Below are positions 56,277-64,000 of a stretch of DNA of 64,000 nt, in pieces. The DNA is from Yersinia aleksiciae. Its GTDB lineage: Bacteria > Pseudomonadota > Gammaproteobacteria > Enterobacterales > Enterobacteriaceae. The notes below the pieces were generated by a model. It had not been told where the DNA came from and made no database searches. It saw nothing but the letters and a program-made list of their open reading frames with translations. The stretch is taken from contig NZ_CP011975.1 in the NCBI RefSeq assembly GCF_001047675.1, forward strand, positions 433,710 to 497,709, in the 5' to 3' direction. Position 1 is the stretch's first letter. Each line of letters opens with the position of its first letter. A program made the position numbers and the translations under genes.

Positions 56277-57398
56277 TTAGACTTCTCTCCAGCGTAGCTC
56301 TTGTGCCGAGACGGCAATCGCATCCAGTACCTTCGAGACTTTCCAGCCCTCTTCAAAATCGGGCCACATGCGATCTCCGGCGGCAATACCGTTAATTAAA
56401 TCGCGGATTTCAACGGTTTTTTGATCGTTAAATCCGATGCCATGCCCTGCACTAATACAAAATGCGGCATAATCCGGATGCTGCGGTCCGGTCAGTATTG
56501 TTTTAAATCCTTGCCTCGCAAGGGGATCATCATGGCGATAGAGCTGTAATTCCGCCATGCGTTCCTGAGAGTAACTGATAGTCCCTTTAGTACCTGTGAC
56601 CACATATGTCAGCCCCATTTTACGACCACAAGCAATCCGTGAGGTCTCGATTGTTCCCATAGCACCATTGGCAAAACGCACCAACGCACTGGCTTGGTCT
56701 TCATTCTCCACCGCTCTGAGTTGTGACAGATTTTGTGGATCGGGCCGTTGCTTAATGATCATCTGCATATCACCCGAGACGCTCGTGATATCGCCGACCA
56801 AATAATGGGCCATGTTAACAATATGCGCAGCTAAATCCCCCAATGCCCCTAATCCGGCCTGCGCTTTGGTACAGTGCCAATCTAAAGGCGTCAGTGGGTC
56901 AGCCAAGTAATCCTCATTGTGAGTGCCGTAGAAATGCACGACATCCCCAATTTCACCGTTAGCGATAATCTCTCGTGCTAATTGACTGGTCGGGTTTTTC
57001 ATATAATTAAATCCCACCAGCGTTTTCACGCCTTTGGCTCGTGCCGCGTCGACCATCTCTTTGGCGTCCGCAGCGTTAAGTGCCAGCGGTTTTTCTGAAT
57101 AAACATGTTTGCCATGGCTAATTGCGGTTAGTGCCATCTCCTTATGCAGGAAGTTTGGCGCACAAATATCCACCACATCAATATTTGGATCAGCCACCAG
57201 CTCCCGCCAATTAGCGGTAGAGCGAGAAAAACCAAACTCGGCGGCTCGCTGTTGGGCCAGTTCTGGAGTGACTTCTGCCAGCATTTCTAATACTGGCAGC
57301 CCTTTTAATGGGAAAACAGTCGCGACCTGCGCGTAAGCAATGGCATGACAACGACCGATATAACCCGTACCGATAAGGCCAATTCGAACTTTTTGCAT
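56277..57398 (-). CDS. Gfo/Idh/MocA-family NAD(P)-dependent oxidoreductase
   Basis: 373 residues. Rossmann nucleotide-binding loop GLIGTGYIGRCHAIAY at residues 7-22, then the family signature EKPLA (residues near 100) and the C-terminal alpha/beta catalytic domain (GLGALGDLAAHIVNMAHYL holds the usual catalytic Asp/His). Similar to myo-inositol 2-dehydrogenase-like enzymes of unknown sugar. No neighbouring transporter or sugar gene explains it. Start after CAGGGGAATAGA. Confidence 0.85.
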   Translation of the reverse strand: MQKVRIGLIGTGYIGRCHAIAYAQVATVFPLKGLPVLEMLAEVTPELAQQRAAEFGFSRSTANWRELVADPNIDVVDICAPNFLHKEMALTAISHGKHVYSEKPLALNAADAKEMVDAARAKGVKTLVGFNYMKNPTSQLAREIIANGEIGDVVHFYGTHNEDYLADPLTPLDWHCTKAQAGLGALGDLAAHIVNMAHYLVGDITSVSGDMQMIIKQRPDPQNLSQLRAVENEDQASALVRFANGAMGTIETSRIACGRKMGLTYVVTGTKGTISYSQERMAELQLYRHDDPLARQGFKTILTGPQHPDYAAFCISAGHGIGFNDQKTVEIRDLINGIAAGDRMWPDFEEGWKVSKVLDAIAVSAQELRWREV

Positions 57399-57787
57399 TC
57401 TATTCCCCTGCTTGTTTATAGATCATGGCCCCCTAAGGGGCTTTACATGCCAATGGTTATACGAAATTAAAATTTCATCATCAAGGCAGAAATAGAATGA
57501 AAAACTCCTTTTGCGAAGCGATACGAGAAATATTGCCTAGCTCGTGAAATTTTGCACAAACAGAGGGTAAGTCTTAGTGCCAAGCTCACAGAATTCTTGT
57601 CACTAACACTGATAAATAATTATGTATTTTCATTATGTAACTTTTTGAAAAATAGATTTCAACAAATGCGAAGAGTTCCGCATAGCTGATAAGTCAGGGT
57701 TTCAATCACGTAATTTCGCTATATAGTGAGTACAACGCTGAAGCGATCACTCAATCGCTATTTTATAATTTTGATAGGTAATTCGCT
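57399..57787. other. intergenic region between the oxidoreductase gene and sseA
   Basis: 389 bases between divergent genes. A small hairpin (GCCCCC/GGGGC) lies at 57429-57442, close to the oxidoreductase start. No small gene supported. Confidence 0.4.
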
Positions 57788-58642
57788 ATGAGCTCACCTT
57801 TTCTGGTTACACCGCAGTGGCTGGCAGAACATAAGAACGATGCAAAAATTGTTATTTTGGATGCCAGAATGTCGCCACCAGGATTGATACCTAAAAGGGA
57901 TATTCAGGCCGAGTTTGAGCAGGGGCATATCCCCGGTGCCGTTTACTTTGATATCGATGCAATAGCAGATCACAGCACCGACTTACCTCATATGTTGCCA
58001 TCCCCACAGCAATTCAGTGAAATGGTAGGTCAATTAGGGGTTAGTGAGCAGCATACTTTAGTGATTTATGATGATGGCAACCTCTTTTCTGGCCCACGGG
58101 TTTGGTGGACGTTCCGTATATTTGGTGCCAAAAATGTCCATATCTTGGCTGGTGGTATTAGCGGATGGCAACAGGCGGGCTATGCACTGGAAAGCGGTTC
58201 GGCTAAACCAGCCCGCCAGACTTTTAATGCGAGCTTTAATAAAACAGCGGTCAAAAGTGTTGATGAGGTGCTCGCCAAACTTGGCAATGATGAAATACAG
58301 ATTTTAGATGCCCGTCCAGCAGGTAGATTTAAAGCGCAGGAACCAGAGCCTCGCCCCGGACTGCGCCTTGGGCGGATCCCCGGCAGTATCAATGTTCCTT
58401 GGGGGAGCATGGTAGAAAATGGCAATCTAAAATCACCGCAAGAGCTAGCAAAAATTTTTGCGGCCCAAGGGGTAGATTTAACCAAACCTATTATTACCAG
58501 CTGTGGCTCTGGCGTAACAGCCGCAGTTGTCGTTCTCGGGCTGGCAGCCGTAAATGCACCATCGGTATCACTCTATGACGGCTCTTGGGCCGAATGGGGC
58601 GCATCGGACTCTCTGCCAATTGAAGAGACTCGCCTTCCATAA
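57788..58642 (+). CDS. sseA: SseA, 3-mercaptopyruvate sulfurtransferase
   Basis: Two-domain rhodanese of 284 residues. The catalytic cysteine is Cys239 in CGSGVTA, the mercaptopyruvate-type loop, which separates it from thiosulfate rhodaneses. N-terminal signature FEQGHIPGAVYFDIDAIADHST; second-domain LDARPAGRFKAQEPEPRPGLRLGRIPGS. Cytoplasmic. Start ATG 57788 is preceded by TAGGTAATTCGCT. Converges with urtE. Confidence 0.93.
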   Translation: MSSPFLVTPQWLAEHKNDAKIVILDARMSPPGLIPKRDIQAEFEQGHIPGAVYFDIDAIADHSTDLPHMLPSPQQFSEMVGQLGVSEQHTLVIYDDGNLFSGPRVWWTFRIFGAKNVHILAGGISGWQQAGYALESGSAKPARQTFNASFNKTAVKSVDEVLAKLGNDEIQILDARPAGRFKAQEPEPRPGLRLGRIPGSINVPWGSMVENGNLKSPQELAKIFAAQGVDLTKPIITSCGSGVTAAVVVLGLAAVNAPSVSLYDGSWAEWGASDSLPIEETRLP

Positions 58643-58649
58643 AGGAAGG

Positions 58650-59348
58650 CTAAATAGCGACTAGTCCACGGACGCCATCCTGTTCCATATCGGTGCCACG
58701 CCCTCGCTGAATAATTTTTCCACGGGACATCACTAAATAGTTATCAGCCAGTTCTGCGGCAAAATCGTAAAACTGCTCAACTAACAAAATGGCCATATCT
58801 CCTTGGGCGGCCAGTTTTTTAATAACCACGCCAATCTCCTTAATCACCGAGGGCTGAATTCCCTCGGTCGGCTCATCCAGAATAAGCAACCGGGGTTGGC
58901 AAGCCAGTGCCCGGCCAATCGCCAGTTGCTGCTGCTGTCCGCCAGATAAGTCTCCACCACGGCGATGCTTCATCTCATGTAAGACGGGGAAGAGCTGATA
59001 AATATTCTCCGGCACAACCTTGCTCTGTGAGCCGGGAAAACGCGAAAGTCCTAACAGGATATTCTCTTCTACTGTGAGTCGGGGGAAAATTTCGCGCCCT
59101 TGTGGCACATAAGCAATTCCACCTTTTACCCGTTGGTGTGGCGCTTGATGACTAATATTTTTACCCTCCCAAGTGATGCTGCCATTTTTGAGTGGCACTA
59201 ATCCCATCAAACATTTGAGCAACGTAGTTTTACCGACGCCATTACGGCCCAATAAGCAGGTAACCTCCCCGACAGCGGCCTCGAATGATAAGCTACGCAA
59301 GATATGACTGCCGCCATAATACTGTTCTAGTTCATTGACTTGTAGCAT
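58650..59348 (-). CDS. urtE: UrtE, urea ABC-transporter ATPase
   Basis: 232-residue LivF-type ATPase. Walker A GRNGVGKTT, signature LSGGQQQQ, Walker B LLILDEPTEGIQP, a spelling typical of UrtE. It ends seven bases from the sseA stop on the other strand, so the two genes converge with almost no spacer. Last gene of urtABCDE. Confidence 0.93.
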   Translation of the reverse strand: MLQVNELEQYYGGSHILRSLSFEAAVGEVTCLLGRNGVGKTTLLKCLMGLVPLKNGSITWEGKNISHQAPHQRVKGGIAYVPQGREIFPRLTVEENILLGLSRFPGSQSKVVPENIYQLFPVLHEMKHRRGGDLSGGQQQQLAIGRALACQPRLLILDEPTEGIQPSVIKEIGVVIKKLAAQGDMAILLVEQFYDFAAELADNYLVMSRGKIIQRGRGTDMEQDGVRGLVAI

Positions 59349-59440
59349 CTCTCACCCTCAACTCAACGGATATGGGTTGGTCACAAAAACATACATTAAG
59401 GTTCACCCGACGTTTAGTTAACCCATAATAGAGCAGCAGA

Positions 59441-60277
59441 TCAGCGACCAAGATACACCTCGATCACCTGCTCATTAGCCTGCACCTCTGCTAATGAGCC
59501 CTCGGCCAACACCTGTCCTTGATGCAACACCGTGACATGATCGGCAATAGTCTCGACAAATCCCATATCGTGCTCCACTACCATTAACGAATGTTTTCCC
59601 GCCAATTGGTTAAACAACTCGGCGGTATAGGCGGTTTCTGCATCAGTCATCCCTGCAGCTGGCTCATCTAATAACAGTAAGTGGGGGTCTTGCACCAATA
59701 ACATACCTATTTCAAGAAATTGCTTTTGACCATGAGATAACAACCCAGCCTGCCGTTGCCGCATATCACTGAGGCGCAGCATAGTCAGCGTTTCATCAAT
59801 TTGATCCCGCTGCTCGCTGTTCAACTTGGCACGAAGGCTCGCCCAAACAGTTTTGGTACTTTTTTGCGCCAGCTCTAGATTTTCAAAGACACTTAAGGCT
59901 TCAAAAACTGTAGGTTTTTGAAATTTCCGCCCTATCCCTGCTTGGGCAATTTCAATCGTGTTCATCGTTGCAAGGTCATGGTGTTGGTCATACATCATCT
60001 TGCCGGTCTGTGGGCGCGTTTTACCGGTTATCACATCCATCAAGGTGGTTTTACCCGCACCATTTGGGCCAATAACGCAGCGCAATTCTCCGACACCAAT
60101 TTGCAGTGAGAGATCACGCAACGCGTGAAAGCCATCAAAACTGACATTAATATTTTCCAATGTCAGCACGGGATCACGCTGCTGGCGATACTTGTCAGCC
60201 GCATACTCAATGGTCCCGGGTTCCTGAGCGATGATCTCGGGGTAAATCAGTTGCTCGGTAATTTGAAATCGGCTCAT
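59441..60277 (-). CDS. urtD: UrtD, urea ABC-transporter ATPase
   Basis: LivG-type ATPase, about 279 residues. Walker A GPNGAGKTT, signature LSHGQKQ, Walker B LLLDEPAAGMT. The frame is open to 60367, but the ATG at 60277 (MSRFQITEQLIYPEI) follows GGGAGAGAAAA, and overlaps the urtC stop by four bases (ATGA). The N-terminal about 30 residues of the longer form come from urtC sequence. Confidence 0.93.
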   Translation of the reverse strand: MSRFQITEQLIYPEIIAQEPGTIEYAADKYRQQRDPVLTLENINVSFDGFHALRDLSLQIGVGELRCVIGPNGAGKTTLMDVITGKTRPQTGKMMYDQHHDLATMNTIEIAQAGIGRKFQKPTVFEALSVFENLELAQKSTKTVWASLRAKLNSEQRDQIDETLTMLRLSDMRQRQAGLLSHGQKQFLEIGMLLVQDPHLLLLDEPAAGMTDAETAYTAELFNQLAGKHSLMVVEHDMGFVETIADHVTVLHQGQVLAEGSLAEVQANEQVIEVYLGR

Positions 60278-61350
60278 TTTTCTCTCCCTCGCTTCAGCAA
60301 TCCAATAACACCTTTCGGCAGGAACAAGGTCACCAGAATAAATATTAAGCCGAGGAAGAATTGCCAATATTCCGGCATCGCCATGGTGAACCAGCTTTTT
60401 GCGCCGTTAACAATTCCCGCCCCCAATACAGGGCCAATAAGCGTGCCGCGCCCACCAAGAGCGACCCAAATAGCGGCCTCAATGGAGTTCGTCGGCGACA
60501 TTTCACTGGGGTTGATAATACCGACCTGTGGCACATATAGCGCCCCAGCCAAAGCACAGAGTACGGCGGATAGTGTCCAGACAAACAGCTTGAAACCTTT
60601 TGGATCATAACCACAAAATGTCAGGCGATTTTCAGCATCACGTACTGCGGTCAGTACCCGGCCAAACTTGGTACGAGCTAATGCAAACCCCAGAGCTAAA
60701 CTGGCGATTAACAGGATGAGTGTTGTGAGGAACAGGGCAATACGAGTCGAGGTTGCCGATACCGGAAAACCCAGCATGGTGGTGAACCCCGTGAAACCGT
60801 TATTACCACCAAAGCCGGTTTCATTGCGAAAAAACAGTAGCATCCCAGCATAGGTTAATGCCTGAGTCATAATAGAAAAATAGACCCCTTTTATTTTGGA
60901 GCGAAAAGCAAAATAGCCAAAAATAAAAGCCAGTAAACCGGGCACCAGTACAATGAGGCACAAGGCCCAAACAAAGTATTGGCTACCACTCCAAAACCAC
61001 GGCAACTCAGACCAAGACAGAAAGGACATAAATGCGGGCAGCCCATCCCCTGCCGTCTGCCGCATCAGATACATCCCCATGGCATAACCGCCGAGTGCAA
61101 AGAACAGACCATGTCCAAGTGACAGTAATCCGGCATATCCCCACACCAGATCGAGTGCAATAGCAACCACCGCGTAACATAGAATTTTACCGATAAGCGT
61201 TAAGGTATAGGTCGATATTGCTAGGGGATTCTCCGCAGGTAATAGGGCCAGAAAAGGTAGAATAATCAGAGCCACCACCACCACGGCACCTAATGACAGG
61301 CTGATGACCGGTGCTTTTTGCGTCAATGTAATCGCTAGAGGTTGATTCAT
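60274..61350 (-). CDS. urtC: UrtC, urea ABC-transporter permease
   Basis: 358-residue LivM-type permease, about ten membrane segments. DLVWGYAGLLSLGHGLFFALGGYAMGMYLMR is the family signature; the C-terminal loop AENRLTFCGYDPKGFKLFVWTLSA follows. It starts one base before the end of urtB, TAATG-type overlap, so translational coupling is likely. Confidence 0.94.
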   Translation of the reverse strand: MNQPLAITLTQKAPVISLSLGAVVVVALIILPFLALLPAENPLAISTYTLTLIGKILCYAVVAIALDLVWGYAGLLSLGHGLFFALGGYAMGMYLMRQTAGDGLPAFMSFLSWSELPWFWSGSQYFVWALCLIVLVPGLLAFIFGYFAFRSKIKGVYFSIMTQALTYAGMLLFFRNETGFGGNNGFTGFTTMLGFPVSATSTRIALFLTTLILLIASLALGFALARTKFGRVLTAVRDAENRLTFCGYDPKGFKLFVWTLSAVLCALAGALYVPQVGIINPSEMSPTNSIEAAIWVALGGRGTLIGPVLGAGIVNGAKSWFTMAMPEYWQFFLGLIFILVTLFLPKGVIGLLKRGREK

Positions 61351-62966
61351 TAGTCACTCACCCTGCCCTTGAGGGCAAACAGACCTTGTGGTCGTTTTTG
61401 AATAAACAAAATGATCAGCACTAAAATCAAAATCTTACCTAGTACTGCGCCAATCTGCGGTTCCAGAATTTTATTCAGCATGCCCAGCCCCAGCGCCGCA
61501 ACCACACTCCCCGCTAATTGCCCGACACCACCGAGGACGACCACCAGGAAAGAGTCGATGATGTAACCCTGCCCTAATTCCGGGCCGACATTTCCCAGTT
61601 GAGATAGTGCGACCCCACCTAATCCAGCAATGCCTGAGCCGAGACCAAAGGCCAACATATCAACCCGCCCTGTTGCCACGCCGCAGCAAGCAGCCATGGC
61701 TCGGTTTTGTGTTACGGCCCGCACCTGTAACCCAAGGCGGGTTTTATTCAGCAGTAACCAAGTGAGCAGCAGAACAATGACAACGAATGCAATCACCGCA
61801 ATACGATTCCAAGGTAAAACTAAATTCGGTAAAATCTGTAGCCCGCCAGAGAGCCACGCAGGGTTGGCAACTTCCAAATTTTGTGCACCAAAAATCATCC
61901 GCACACTCTGAATCAGCATTAGGCTGATCCCCCAAGTCGCCAACAACGTTTCCAACGGCCGCCCATACAGGTGCCGGATTACCGTACGTTCTAATGCCAT
62001 GCCGATACCGGCAGTGATAAAGAAGGCGACTGGCAAAGCAATCAGCGGATAGAGTGCCAGCCAGTGCGGTGCAAGTTGCTGAAACAGCGATTGCACCAAA
62101 TAAGCGGAATAGGCCCCCAGCATCAGCATTTCACCATGGGCCATATTGATGACGCCCAATAAGCCATAAGTGATAGCCAACCCCAGCGCCGCCAGTAATA
62201 GGATGGAACCCAGTGATAACCCGCTGAATACCTGCCCGATAATATCGCCAACCCATAACCGATTTTGCACCTGTTTTAGGCTACTGGCCGCCGCAGCGCG
62301 GACTTGTGCATCAGGTTCAACCTTGGCATCGGTTAAGCTTTGCAACCGTGACTGTGTCTGGGGTGAACCGGATTGCCCCAACAGCTGTACAGCATTCAGA
62401 CGCACCTGAGGATTGCCGTCAGTCAGTTGCAAATTAGCCAGTGCGATACCTAATGCTTCTTTGACTTTGCTGTCAGTTTCCAATTTCATACGCTGATTAA
62501 GCAGCGGCAATTGATCACTTTTGGCCTGTTGCTGTAACTCTAATGCGGCTTGTAAGCGTACTGACTCATCTACACTCACCAAACGTTGAGCCGCCAGCGC
62601 GTTGGCGATTAAGATTCGTAACCGGTTGTTAAGCCAGATTTTCTTCGGTGTATCGGTGGGTTGTAATTGCCCCTCTAGCGAAGTAAATCCTTGATGACTC
62701 TGGACGAAAGCCTGCCCTGCGCTATCTATTACCAAAGTTTCTTGTTTCAGTGCCTGCAATAGGGGCAATCGACTGGCATCTGGCTCTGTTGCCCATTGCT
62801 GTAACAGAGTGGCTTGTTGTGAGCGATTAGCCGCAGCGAAATCATGGGCTGGCCCTGCGACAGCCATTGTAGAATTACCCAGTAACAAGCCAATTATCAG
62901 CCTGAGCATATAATTGGCGACTCGACTCCACACAGGAATTAATGATTTCATAGGCTCACTCATCAC
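61350..62966 (-). CDS. urtB: UrtB, urea ABC-transporter permease with long N-terminal part
   Basis: 538-residue LivH-type permease. Membrane core in about the last 290 residues (GLSLGSILLLAALGLAITYGLLGVINMAHGEMLMLGAYSAY). The first about 240 residues hold a signal segment and a helical repeat-like domain (LQQWATEPDASRLPLLQALKQ...LQLTDGNPQVRLNAVQLLG), which is usual for UrtB but absent from LivH. Probably periplasmic. Start choice ATG 62966 or the ATG three bases later. Confidence 0.9.
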   Translation of the reverse strand: MMSEPMKSLIPVWSRVANYMLRLIIGLLLGNSTMAVAGPAHDFAAANRSQQATLLQQWATEPDASRLPLLQALKQETLVIDSAGQAFVQSHQGFTSLEGQLQPTDTPKKIWLNNRLRILIANALAAQRLVSVDESVRLQAALELQQQAKSDQLPLLNQRMKLETDSKVKEALGIALANLQLTDGNPQVRLNAVQLLGQSGSPQTQSRLQSLTDAKVEPDAQVRAAAASSLKQVQNRLWVGDIIGQVFSGLSLGSILLLAALGLAITYGLLGVINMAHGEMLMLGAYSAYLVQSLFQQLAPHWLALYPLIALPVAFFITAGIGMALERTVIRHLYGRPLETLLATWGISLMLIQSVRMIFGAQNLEVANPAWLSGGLQILPNLVLPWNRIAVIAFVVIVLLLTWLLLNKTRLGLQVRAVTQNRAMAACCGVATGRVDMLAFGLGSGIAGLGGVALSQLGNVGPELGQGYIIDSFLVVVLGGVGQLAGSVVAALGLGMLNKILEPQIGAVLGKILILVLIILFIQKRPQGLFALKGRVSD

Positions 62967-63035
62967 TGATATATGGCAAAAGAGATCCAGAGTCAGTTGT
63001 CGTCATCAACAAAAGCCAACTCTGGAAAGTCACCG

Positions 63036-64000
63036 CTACTGAGTGCTTTTTACTGGGTGGTCTGGTTTTTTGTCATTCCCTGCGATAAACGGGCTCCATG
63101 GCTGAGCACGAATTGGAGCATCCGTCTGCCATACCACGTTGAACTGCCCGTTCGCCTCAATTTCGCCGATCATCACTGGTTTATGCAGATGATGGTTGGT
63201 TTTATCCATCGTCAAAGTAAAACCTGAAGGTGCTGGATAAGTTTGCCCGGCCATGGCGGCACGAACCTTATCTACATCCGTTGATTTGGCTTTTTCAGCC
63301 GCCTGCGCCCACATATGCATACCTACCCAAGTCGCCTCCATCGGGTCATTGGTCACTGCAGTATCGGCATTCGGCAACTTATGGGCTTTGGCATAAGCTT
63401 TCCATTGCTCAACAAATTTTTTGTTAGTCGGATTATCCACCGATTGGAAATAGTTCCAGGCAGCCAGGTTACCCACCAATGGCTTGGTATCAATACCCCG
63501 CAACTCCTCCTCTCCCACCGAAAACGCAATCACGGGAACATCCGTTGCTTTAATGCCTTGGTTAGCTAACTCTTTGTAGAAAGGGACATTCGAATCACCA
63601 TTAATGGTGGAGATAACCGCTGTTTTGCCATCAGCAGAGAATTTCTTAATATTGCCAACAATGGTTTGATAATCGCTATAACCGAACGGGGTATAAATCT
63701 CTTCAATATCTTTGTCCTGAATACCTTTGGTGTGTAGGAAGGCGCGCAGAATTTTATTAGTGGTACGCGGATAAACATAATCAGTACCCAACAAAATAAA
63801 GCGCTTGGCTGCGCCGCCATCTTCACTTAATAAGTATTCTACTGCGGGGATAGCTTGCTGATTGGGTGCCGCACCGGTATAGAAAACATTTGGTGACATT
63901 TCCTCTCCCTCGTATTGCACCGGATAGAACAGTAAACCATTCAACTCTTCAAATACCGGTAATACAGATTTACGGGAAACCGAAGTCCAGGCACCAAATA
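63036..64000 (-). CDS. urtA: UrtA, periplasmic urea-binding protein (N-terminus beyond window)
   Basis: The C-terminal about 320 residues of the urea-binding protein of the Leu/Ile/Val-type importer family. Reading in from the window end: FGAWTSVSRKSVLPVFEELN, then YPVQYEGEEMSPNVFYTGAAPNQQ and NTNKIL-like LGTDYVYPRTTNKILRAFL, all characteristic of UrtA. The 5' end, with its signal peptide, is outside. First gene of urtABCDE; the promoter is not seen. In many bacteria this operon is NtrC-dependent and serves urease. Confidence 0.93.
   Translation of the reverse strand, partial: FGAWTSVSRKSVLPVFEELNGLLFYPVQYEGEEMSPNVFYTGAAPNQQAIPAVEYLLSEDGGAAKRFILLGTDYVYPRTTNKILRAFLHTKGIQDKDIEEIYTPFGYSDYQTIVGNIKKFSADGKTAVISTINGDSNVPFYKELANQGIKATDVPVIAFSVGEEELRGIDTKPLVGNLAAWNYFQSVDNPTNKKFVEQWKAYAKAHKLPNADTAVTNDPMEATWVGMHMWAQAAEKAKSTDVDKVRAAMAGQTYPAPSGFTLTMDKTNHHLHKPVMIGEIEANGQFNVVWQTDAPIRAQPWSPFIAGNDKKPDHPVKSTQ

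Overview
The window is a stretch of enterobacterial chromosome, almost certainly from a Yersinia of the Y. enterocolitica / Y. intermedia / Y. frederiksenii group. Many genes sit beside the neighbours they have in Escherichia coli (galS-yeiB-folE; moeA-moeB; ompX-rhtA; dps; glnH-glnP-glnQ; rlmF; ybiB, dinG), and the protein sequences are close to the E. coli ones. The Yersinia assignment rests on the mix of gene content, ERIC-type repeats and moderate GC; the species is not resolved.

Layout. (1) 1-7.9 kb: the mgl promoter, galS, yeiB, folE, an MFS exporter with a divergent LysR regulator, and the formaldehyde-detoxification pair frmA-yeiG. (2) 7.97-11.6 kb: a small accessory island. It holds the 5' stump of an ABC permease gene, a lipoprotein and a class-3 lipase that look like a type VI secretion immunity/effector pair, and the C-terminal remnant of a serine recombinase. 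(3) 11.6-17.7 kb: kgtP, a DUF924 gene, moeAB and the ABC-F gene ybiT. (4) 17.9-23.97 kb: an M24-like protein coupled to a CDF transporter, an alpha/beta hydrolase, ompX, rhtA and an acetyltransferase. (5) 24.1-26.0 kb: a secreted FAS1-domain protein, an ECF sigma factor and an RskA-type anti-sigma factor, with a candidate ECF promoter before the FAS1 gene. (6) 26.1-35.1 kb: tam, dps, ybiI, glnHPQ, a soluble PAS-PAS chemotaxis transducer, a tandem ERIC array running into the end of rlmF, a flavin-reductase-like protein and ybiJ. (7) 35.1-45.9 kb: an M3-type oligopeptidase, ybiB, the collapsed remains of a LysR/MFS pair, aqpZ, dinG, a general porin, an alginate-lyase-family protein, a yedA-type exporter and a small membrane protein. 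(8) 46.0-64.0 kb: the adiC-adiA arginine acid-resistance operon, a yehZYXW-type osmoprotectant importer with an extra PhnD-like gene, a membrane desaturase, an orphan Gfo/Idh/MocA oxidoreductase, sseA, and urtABCDE for urea uptake, with urtA cut by the window end.

Functionally the window is mostly transport and stress physiology: sugar-regulated mgl/gal control, formaldehyde removal, nitrogen scavenging (glutamine, urea), acid and osmotic stress, oxidative DNA protection and molybdenum cofactor synthesis. The most unusual pieces are the orphan lipase/immunity island between truncated genes, and the FAS1/ECF/anti-sigma module, whose layout recalls the mycobacterial SigK/RskA/MPT83 system. I saw no tRNA or rRNA gene, CRISPR array or intact insertion sequence.
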